Assembly: GCF_009733595.1 (NCBI RefSeq)
Contig: NZ_WOFH01000004.1
Location: 248,001-312,000 of the forward strand
Direction of reading: 5' to 3'
DNA length: 64,000 nt
Source of the DNA: Actinomadura litoris
Lineage (GTDB): Bacteria > Actinomycetota > Actinomycetes > Streptosporangiales > Streptosporangiaceae
Part shown: piece by piece, positions 58,687 through 64,000 of the stretch
How positions within the stretch are numbered: the first letter of the stretch is position 1
How the letters are laid out: every line of letters begins with the position of its first letter
The notes under the pieces: model-generated
Told to the model about the DNA's origin: nothing
The model's input: only the letters and a program-made list of their open reading frames with translations
The model's database searches: none
Translations under genes and position numbers: made by a program

Positions 58687-59955
58687 TCAGCGCGGTTCGA
58701 TCGCGACGCCGTGGGAGGTGAGGATCTCCACGAGGGTCTCGTAGGTGACCGCCGGTGCGTGCCGGCGGCGGTCGTGGCCGGCGACGAGGTACCGGCGGGC
58801 CACCGCCGAGTCGCGCCAGACCAGCCGGAAGGGCGCCGTGGCGCCGAAACCGCCGGTGAGGCAGTCGTGCAGGGCGTCGAGGTTCCAGCCGAAGTAGCCG
58901 CCCGGGCCGTTGACCGCCTCACCGATGGCGCAGTAGAAGCCCTCGACGTCGGTGACGAAACGGCCGTCCAGGTGGAAGACGGTCCCCGCCGGTCGGTCGG
59001 GGGAGTCGCGGCGGCGATGGGCCAGCGCCACCCCGGCCCACTCCAGCCGCAGCGCGCGGTCATAGCGCGCCCACAGGTTCCGCTCGGCCGGCCGGCCGTT
59101 GAACCACAGGTCCAGGATGCCGCGGGTCCCCGCCGGGCGCGGCTCGCGTGGCTCGCTGGCGATGGTGACCTCGACCAGGCCGGCGCCGAGGGCGGACGGG
59201 ACGCTGGACACCAGCGTCCCGGAGACGACGCCCTCGACCAGCCGGACCGCCGAGCCGTCGGCGGCGACGGCCGCCACGTCCGCGGACACGCGGCGGCGGC
59301 GCAGGCCCGCCTTCGTCGTCTGGTGCACCGCGGCGATCGCGGTCAGCAGCGGCGGCTCGGGACGGCAGCCGACCAGGGTGACGTGCGGGATCGGCGGCTC
59401 GGCGGACTCCCGGAACACGCCGGTGATGTCGGCGCAGGTGCCGCATGGCGCATCGTCCGAGCCGGTCAACACGAAAGGGGTGACGTCGTTGGGGCGGCTG
59501 ATCTCCTCGGTACGGTCGTGCACATCGACCAGGCCCTCCAGGTCGATATCGACATGCTCCGGGGACGTCGGTGACGGTCGGTGACCCATGACGGTCAGGT
59601 CGACCAGCCGCTCGCCGATCCACCCCCACGCCGCGGGGCTGTCGGGTGCGGCCGACAGTTCGAGGTCGCCCAGCCACGCCCCTTCCGGCTCCGCGGCGCC
59701 GGCGTCCATGGCGTCGAGGACGCGGGCGAGCGCGCCGTCCGGCGCGCAGCCCAGGAGCGTGAAGCGTTCCCGCCGCCTGGGCGGAAGATCGACGAACAGC
59801 CCTTCGATGTCGGCGCACAACCCCAGGGCGTCATCGCCGGGGAACTGCGGTGTGCCGGTGGATCCGACGAGCAGCCAGCGGGGCGCGAAGGGCCGATCCC
59901 ACGTCCATCTCCGCTGCCATGGATCATCGGCTCGGCCCGTGCTGTCGATCACCAC
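58687..59955 (-). CDS. Barstar-domain protein with duplicated cysteine modules
   Basis: 422 residues from a GTG at 59955; longer frames exist upstream, but their codons look poor. The C-terminal segment VFHLDGRFVTDVEGFYCAIG ... YFGWNLDALHDCLTGGF (326-400) is a barstar-like RNase-inhibitor fold. The first 270 residues contain two copies of a module: C47-A-D-I-x-G-L-F ... L-G-C70 and C174-A-D-I-x-G-V-F ... V-G-C197, each with exactly 23 residues between the cysteines. No membrane helix or signal. It may neutralise a secreted or injected RNase, or use the barstar fold for another role; no nuclease gene is adjacent. Confidence 0.82.
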   Translation of the reverse strand: MVIDSTGRADDPWQRRWTWDRPFAPRWLLVGSTGTPQFPGDDALGLCADIEGLFVDLPPRRRERFTLLGCAPDGALARVLDAMDAGAAEPEGAWLGDLELSAAPDSPAAWGWIGERLVDLTVMGHRPSPTSPEHVDIDLEGLVDVHDRTEEISRPNDVTPFVLTGSDDAPCGTCADITGVFRESAEPPIPHVTLVGCRPEPPLLTAIAAVHQTTKAGLRRRRVSADVAAVAADGSAVRLVEGVVSGTLVSSVPSALGAGLVEVTIASEPREPRPAGTRGILDLWFNGRPAERNLWARYDRALRLEWAGVALAHRRRDSPDRPAGTVFHLDGRFVTDVEGFYCAIGEAVNGPGGYFGWNLDALHDCLTGGFGATAPFRLVWRDSAVARRYLVAGHDRRRHAPAVTYETLVEILTSHGVAIEPR

Positions 59956-60046
59956 GCCTGCGACCGTACCGCCGACCGGCCGACGCCCGGCGGCCGACCG
60001 GCGGCACGGGTGTGGCGTTCGAGCAGATCGGGGGCATAGTGGCCTC

Positions 60047-60382
60047 ATGAAGTACGTGTTGCTGATCTGTGACGATGAGACGGTGTCGCCCACCATGGAG
60101 GAGATAGCAACAAGCCCGGCATATCAGGCATATGGGGCAGAGGTGAATCGGCGGGGAGCCAGCCTCGGCGGTGCGCGGCTGCGTCCGGTGGCGGACGCGA
60201 CGACGGTCCGGGTCCGTGACGGGGAGACGCTGGTCTCCGACGGGCCGTTCGCGGAGACCAAGGACTTCATCGGCGGCATCGACATCATCGAGTGCGCCGA
60301 CCTGGACGAGGCGATCGCGATCGCGGCGACCCACCCCTACGCGGGCCGGGGTTGCGTCGAGGTCCGCCCCGTCTGGGAATGA
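60047..60382 (+). CDS. DGPF/YCII-domain protein linked to ECF42
   Basis: 111 residues. [20 protein letters not shown], then [40 protein letters not shown] and [17 protein letters not shown] are the hallmarks of the DGPF (YCII-like) family. These proteins regularly precede or follow ECF42 sigma factors and are thought to be part of the response. The stop overlaps the sigma gene start by 4 bases. The enzymatic activity, if any, is unknown; YCII folds have an Asp-His pair in related enzymes. Confidence 0.92.
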   Translation: MKYVLLICDDETVSPTMEEIATSPAYQAYGAEVNRRGASLGGARLRPVADATTVRVRDGETLVSDGPFAETKDFIGGIDIIECADLDEAIAIAATHPYAGRGCVEVRPVWE

Positions 60383-61596
60383 CAGCGCCGCAGGCGGTCC
60401 GCACCGCGGTCGACGCGGCGTACCGGGACGAGTGGGGCCAGGTGGTCGCCACGCTCATCGGCCTGACCGGGGACTGGGACCTGGCGGAGGACTGCGCGCA
60501 GGACGCGTTCGCCGCCGCGTTGGCGACGTGGGAGCGCGACGGCGTTCCGGCTCGTCCGGGGGCGTGGCTGACGACGACGGCACGCCACCGGGCGACCGAT
60601 CGGCTGCGCCGGGACGCGACGGGGGCGGCGAAGCTGCGGCAGCTCGCCGTGCTGGAGCGCGATCCGGCCCAGCCGCCGGCCGAGGAGATCCCGGACGAGC
60701 GGTTGCGGCTGATCTTCACGTGCTGCCATCCCGCACTGCCCTTCCCCGCCCGGGTCGCCCTGACGCTGCGGACGCTGGCGGGGCTGAGCACGGGGGAGAT
60801 CGCCAAGGCGTTCCTGACCGCCGAGCCGACGATGGCGCAACGCCTGGTCCGCGCCAAGCGCAAGATCGTTGAGGCGGGGATTCCGTACCGGGTCCCCCCG
60901 GCGGAGCTCCTGCCGCACCGGCTGACGGCCGTCCTCGCGGTGCTGTACCTGATCTTCAACGAGGGCTACGACGAGGAGGACGGGCGCAGGGCGCTGGCCG
61001 CCGAGGGGATCCACCTCGCCCGGACGCTGGTCCGCCTGATGCCGGCCGAGCCCGAGGCGCGCGGCCTGCTGGCGCTGATGCTGCTGCTGGAGGCCCGCCG
61101 CGCGAGTCGCACCGACGGCGGCGTGCTGGTCACGTTGGAGAACCAGGACCGGTCCCGGTGGGACCGCGCACTGATCGACGAGGGCCTGGCGACGCTCGAC
61201 CAGGCACTGGCCGTGCGGCGCTCCGGGCCGTACCAGGTGCAGGCCGCGATCGCCGCCTGCCACGCCACCGCGCCCGACGCCGCGGCCACCGACTGGCCGC
61301 AGATCGCCGCCCTCTACGCGGGGCTCATGCGGCTGGCGCCCTCCCCGGTGGTGGCCCTCAACCGCGCGGTGGCGGTCGCGATGGCCGACGGCATCCCCGC
61401 CGGACTCGCGCTCGTCGACGAGCTCACCGAGTCCGGCGAACTCGACGGCTACTACCTGCTGCCCGCGACACGGGCCGATCTGCTGCGCCGGGACGGCCGC
61501 CTCGCCGAGGCCGCGACGTCCTATGAGGAGGCGCTGAGGCTGGCACCGACCGACGCCGAACGGCGCTACCTGGCGGGCCGCCTTTCCGAGCTCTGA
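60379..61596 (+). CDS. ECF42-type sigma factor with TPR-like C-terminal domain
   Basis: 405 residues, ATGA-coupled to the DGPF gene. Region 2: [40 protein letters not shown]. Region 4: [40 protein letters not shown]. From about residue 195 on, the large C-terminal domain ([20 protein letters not shown] ... [20 protein letters not shown] ... [20 protein letters not shown]) is TPR-like and typical of ECF42. In this group the extra domain, not an anti-sigma factor, is needed for activity. The likely target is its own DGPF gene. Confidence 0.94.
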   Translation: MTAPQAVRTAVDAAYRDEWGQVVATLIGLTGDWDLAEDCAQDAFAAALATWERDGVPARPGAWLTTTARHRATDRLRRDATGAAKLRQLAVLERDPAQPPAEEIPDERLRLIFTCCHPALPFPARVALTLRTLAGLSTGEIAKAFLTAEPTMAQRLVRAKRKIVEAGIPYRVPPAELLPHRLTAVLAVLYLIFNEGYDEEDGRRALAAEGIHLARTLVRLMPAEPEARGLLALMLLLEARRASRTDGGVLVTLENQDRSRWDRALIDEGLATLDQALAVRRSGPYQVQAAIAACHATAPDAAATDWPQIAALYAGLMRLAPSPVVALNRAVAVAMADGIPAGLALVDELTESGELDGYYLLPATRADLLRRDGRLAEAATSYEEALRLAPTDAERRYLAGRLSEL

Positions 61597-61709
61597 CCGG
61601 CACAAGAGCCGGCGCGGCCAAGATTTTCAAAGTTTCCTCCCGGTCGATGTCGATCCCGGGCGGCCTCCTTCGTCGGTGGGGCGAAACCACCGAGAGAGAG
61701 GCAACGACG

Positions 61710-62216
61710 ATGCAGGACACCGAGTACCTGACCGCCGCCACGACCGTCGATCGGTCGCCGGAGCAGGTCTTCGCGGCCGTCACCGACGTCCGCGGCTGGT
61801 GGAACGAGAACCTCATCGGCCACTCCGCCGCCCTGCACGACGAGTTCGTCTTCACCGACGACACCGAATACGCGGGGGAGACCGTCCGGGCCAAGAAGGG
61901 CATCCGCTTCGCCCGGTTCCACATCACCGAGTTCGTGCCCGGCCGGCGGGTGGTCTGGCACGTCGTGGACTCCGACCTCACCTTCGTCGACGACCGCGAC
62001 GAGTGGACCGACACCCGCGTTCTCTTCGACATCACCGCCGACGCGCAGGGCACGACGCTGCGTCTCACGCACGAGGGCCTCAGCGCGGAGGAATCCGCCT
62101 GCTTCGAAGCCTGCTCGCGCGGCTGGACCTTCTTCATCACCAAAAGCCTGCCGCAGTTGCTGACCACCGGCACAGGCCGGCCCATCGCGAGCTACCGCTC
62201 GACCACCGCGGGCTGA
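61710..62216 (+). CDS. SRPBCC/AHSA1-type START-like protein
   Basis: 168 residues from the ATG at 61710 (GAGAGAGG upstream). ATTVDRSPEQVFAAVTDVRG, WWNENLIGHSAALHDEFVFT and the C-terminal helix ACFEACSRGWTFFITKSLPQ fit the AHSA1/SRPBCC hydrophobic-pocket fold. Such proteins bind lipophilic ligands and are often encoded with transporters or ArsR regulators. Co-directional with the DHA2 MFS gene 15 bases downstream, so they form an operon. The ligand is unknown. Confidence 0.88.
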   Translation: MQDTEYLTAATTVDRSPEQVFAAVTDVRGWWNENLIGHSAALHDEFVFTDDTEYAGETVRAKKGIRFARFHITEFVPGRRVVWHVVDSDLTFVDDRDEWTDTRVLFDITADAQGTTLRLTHEGLSAEESACFEACSRGWTFFITKSLPQLLTTGTGRPIASYRSTTAG

Positions 62217-62231
62217 AAGGACACCGAACCC

Positions 62232-63647
62232 ATGCCTGACACTCGAAGCCCCTTGGACACCGCCGCGGTTCCCTTGGCCTCCGACCGCCGCAAGAAGCCG
62301 GGCCCTCGCCACGGGCTCGTCCTGACGATGACGTGCGCCGCCATGGCGATGGTCGGCCTCGACATCGCCATCGTGAATGTGGCCCTTCCCTCGATCCAAC
62401 GAGACCTCAGCATCAGCCAAGGCGGTTTGCAGTGGGTCGTCGTCGCCTACGGTCTCCTGCTCGGCGGATTCCTCCTCGTCGGCGGCCGGATGACCGACCT
62501 GCTGGGACGGCGCCGCGTCCTGCTCACCGGCCTCGGCCTGTTCACCGCCGCGTCGCTGGTGGCGGGTCTGGCGCAGCACAGCGCCGTGCTGATCACGGCC
62601 CGCGGGCTCCAGGGGCTGGGCGGAGCGCTCATCGCCCCGGCGGCCCTGTCACTGCTGGCCGTCACCTTCCGCGAAGGGCCGGAACGCAACCGGGCCCTCG
62701 GCATCTTCGGGGCCGTCGCCGGAGCGGGCGGGACGGTCGGCGTCGTCGCGGGCGGTCTCATCGCCGACGGTCCCGGCTGGCGGTGGGCGTTCTTCATCAA
62801 CGTTCCCGCCGGCCTCGTGCTCATCACCCTCGCCATCGCCTGCCTTCTGGCCGACGAGCCGGGTGGCCGTTCCGGACGGCTCGACGTCACCTCGGCCGGC
62901 ACGGTGACCGGCGGACTGCTGACGTTCGTCTACGCACTCCACCATGCCTCCACCCACGGCTGGACCTCCGCCGGCGCGATCGCCTGGTTCGTCGGGGCCG
63001 GCGTGCTGATGGCCGTGTTCGTGTGGTCGGAGAAGCGTTCACCGGCGCCGCTCGTCCCGGCCAGGGCGCTGAAGAACCGCACGCTCGTCGCGGCGAACGT
63101 CACCGCCCTCCTGGGCTTCGGCGCGCTCTTCTCGTTCATCTTCCTCGGTTCGCTGCTGATGCAGCAGAAGCTCGGCTACACGGCGACGCGGACGGGTCTG
63201 GCGTGGCTCGCCACGACGGTGACCTCGTTCGCGGTCTCGTGGACCGCCGGTCGCCTCGCGGCCGCCGTGGGCGTCCGCCGCCTGCTGGTCACCGGCCTGG
63301 CGCTGTTGACCGTCGGCATGGTCTGGCTGGTCCGGATCCCCGCCGACGCCGCCTATCTCACCGACCTGCTCCCGGCGTTCCTCATCGCCGGACTCGGCTT
63401 CGGGATCTGCGGTCCCACGCTCCAGATCGGCGCGCTCTCCGGCGTCACCGAATCGGAATCAGGACTGGCATCGGGCCTGCTCGAAACGATGCGCGAGATC
63501 GGCGGCGCGGCGGGCGTCGCGGCCGTGTCCACGGTCCTCGTCTCCGGAACCGGCCTCGACGGCTTCCGCACCGCGTTCGCCGCCATCGGGATCCTCGCCG
63601 CTCTCGGAGCCGTCGTCGCGGCGACCGGGTTCCGGCGCGAGTCCTGA
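62232..63647 (+). CDS. DHA2-family (14-helix) MFS drug transporter
   Basis: 471 residues with about 14 hydrophobic segments. The first has MTCAAMAMVGLDIAIVNVAL, with the D-x-x-I-V-N-V-A-L motif of DHA2/EmrB exporters, followed by RMTDLLGRRRVLLTGLGLFT (motif A), ARGLQGLGGALIAPAALSLL and IFGAVAGAGGTVGVVAGGLI (antiporter motif C). A proton-coupled exporter of hydrophobic drugs is expected. A hairpin terminator begins 4 bases after the stop (63652-63691). The convergent TetR gene at the edge is a candidate regulator. Confidence 0.92.
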   Translation: MPDTRSPLDTAAVPLASDRRKKPGPRHGLVLTMTCAAMAMVGLDIAIVNVALPSIQRDLSISQGGLQWVVVAYGLLLGGFLLVGGRMTDLLGRRRVLLTGLGLFTAASLVAGLAQHSAVLITARGLQGLGGALIAPAALSLLAVTFREGPERNRALGIFGAVAGAGGTVGVVAGGLIADGPGWRWAFFINVPAGLVLITLAIACLLADEPGGRSGRLDVTSAGTVTGGLLTFVYALHHASTHGWTSAGAIAWFVGAGVLMAVFVWSEKRSPAPLVPARALKNRTLVAANVTALLGFGALFSFIFLGSLLMQQKLGYTATRTGLAWLATTVTSFAVSWTAGRLAAAVGVRRLLVTGLALLTVGMVWLVRIPADAAYLTDLLPAFLIAGLGFGICGPTLQIGALSGVTESESGLASGLLETMREIGGAAGVAAVSTVLVSGTGLDGFRTAFAAIGILAALGAVVAATGFRRES

Positions 63648-63651
63648 CCGT

Positions 63652-63691
63652 TTCCGTCCCCGGCCCGCGCCCCCACGCGCCGGGGACGGAA
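63652..63691. terminator. Hairpin terminator after DHA2 transporter gene
   Basis: TTCCGTCCCCGG (63652-63663) and its complement (63680-63691) form a perfect 12-bp stem with a 16-base loop, starting 4 bases after the stop codon. It lies between convergent genes (63647 + and 63788 -) and can serve both. Confidence 0.75.
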
Positions 63692-63787
63692 GACGCGGGA
63701 CCGGTGACGCGCTGTTCAAGGCCGAAAAGTTCCAGCAGGCGGGCCGCGCGTAGCCAAGGAGATCTACTGCGATTCGGCCTCGCGGAT

Positions 63788-64000
63788 TCAGGCGGGGCGC
63801 GGCGTTGCCGCCGTTCGGTGCGTCAGGCCGTCGAGGATGAGGGCCAAGCCGGCTTCGAAGGCCGACTCGTAGTCGATTCGCGGGACGTCGGCCGGGAGAT
63901 CCGCGCTGTCGCCGGGCGGGGTGTCCGCCTGTTCTTCCAGGACGCTGCCGACGGTGAAACGGCCGGCGGCCAGCATCGCCATCTGCGCGTCACACTCGGG
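63788..64000 (-). CDS. TetR-family regulator, C-terminal part
   Basis: Minus-strand frame open at the right edge; 70 residues visible (start outside). The end IDYESAFEAGLALILDGLTH is the characteristic last helix of TetR_C_1-type regulators and resembles the end of the TetR protein encoded at 27494 (REAFEGGLALVLDGIE). The DNA-binding part is not visible. Convergent with the DHA2 transporter gene, the possible target. Confidence 0.7.
   Translation of the reverse strand, partial: PECDAQMAMLAAGRFTVGSVLEEQADTPPGDSADLPADVPRIDYESAFEAGLALILDGLTHRTAATPRPA

Overview
The window is high-GC, densely packed actinomycete DNA. Evidence includes strong G/C bias at third codon positions, many GTG starts, frequent ATGA stop/start overlaps, five ECF-type sigma factors, many LysR/TetR/MarR/MerR regulator-transporter pairs and an F420/LLM-type oxidoreductase. 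The gene set would fit a filamentous actinomycete such as Actinomadura or a relative, but that placement is an inference; no rRNA or tRNA gene was seen that could settle it. No CRISPR array, prophage or intact insertion sequence was found, only one short IS5-like transposase remnant near 4.4 kb.

Layout. 1-6.4 kb: small stress-type genes (NTF2-fold protein, NmrA-type oxidoreductase, two ECF sigma factors, a secreted crystallin-like protein, DinB-like, DHFR-like and glyoxalase-like proteins). 6.5-19.8 kb: regulator/transporter pairs with visible operator dyads, plus an ECF41 sigma factor beside its characteristic carboxymuconolactone-decarboxylase-like and NAD(P)-binding partner genes, and a single-cassette ABC-F protein preceded by a short leader peptide and hairpin. 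19.8-36.4 kb: DesK/DesR-like and OmpR-type two-component systems, a WYL regulator, an Asp/Glu racemase, LysR regulators, a UvrA-like protein divergent from a TetR regulator, an exported agmatine deiminase, and MerR with a membrane protein. 36.4-39.9 kb: a coupled hydrolase / F420-type oxidoreductase / methyltransferase operon, then a membrane protein with a septum-formation-like extracellular domain.

40-58.7 kb is the most coherent region and looks like a light and stress response island. It holds a receiver-PP2C phosphatase, a CHASE3 histidine kinase, a CheY-like receiver and a STAS anti-anti-sigma factor. Next come an iron-sulfur (PhrB-type) photolyase/cryptochrome and a carotenoid cluster: cruF-like hydratase, CrtI/CrtD-type desaturase, family-2 glycosyltransferase, crtA-like monooxygenase, crtI and crtB. 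plsX sits one base behind crtB, and plsY overlaps crtA head to head. It closes with a B12-domain MerR regulator of the LitR/CarH type, an ECF sigma factor, and a DUF523/DUF1722 (YbgA-like) protein. Neither a GGPP synthase nor a lycopene cyclase is visible, so the expected product is an acyclic, hydrated, ketolated and glycosylated C40 carotenoid, possibly acylated; GGPP must come from elsewhere.

58.7-64 kb: a barstar-domain protein with an internal cysteine-module duplication, a DGPF/YCII protein coupled to an ECF42 sigma factor, a START-like protein with a DHA2-type MFS transporter, and the end of a TetR regulator. The observations most worth following up are the lipid acyl genes embedded in the carotenoid operons, the LitR-like protein with tyrosine at the CarH tryptophan position, the ABC-F internal-deletion chimera with its leader, and the enzyme-fold proteins beside the ECF41 factor that have lost their catalytic cysteines.
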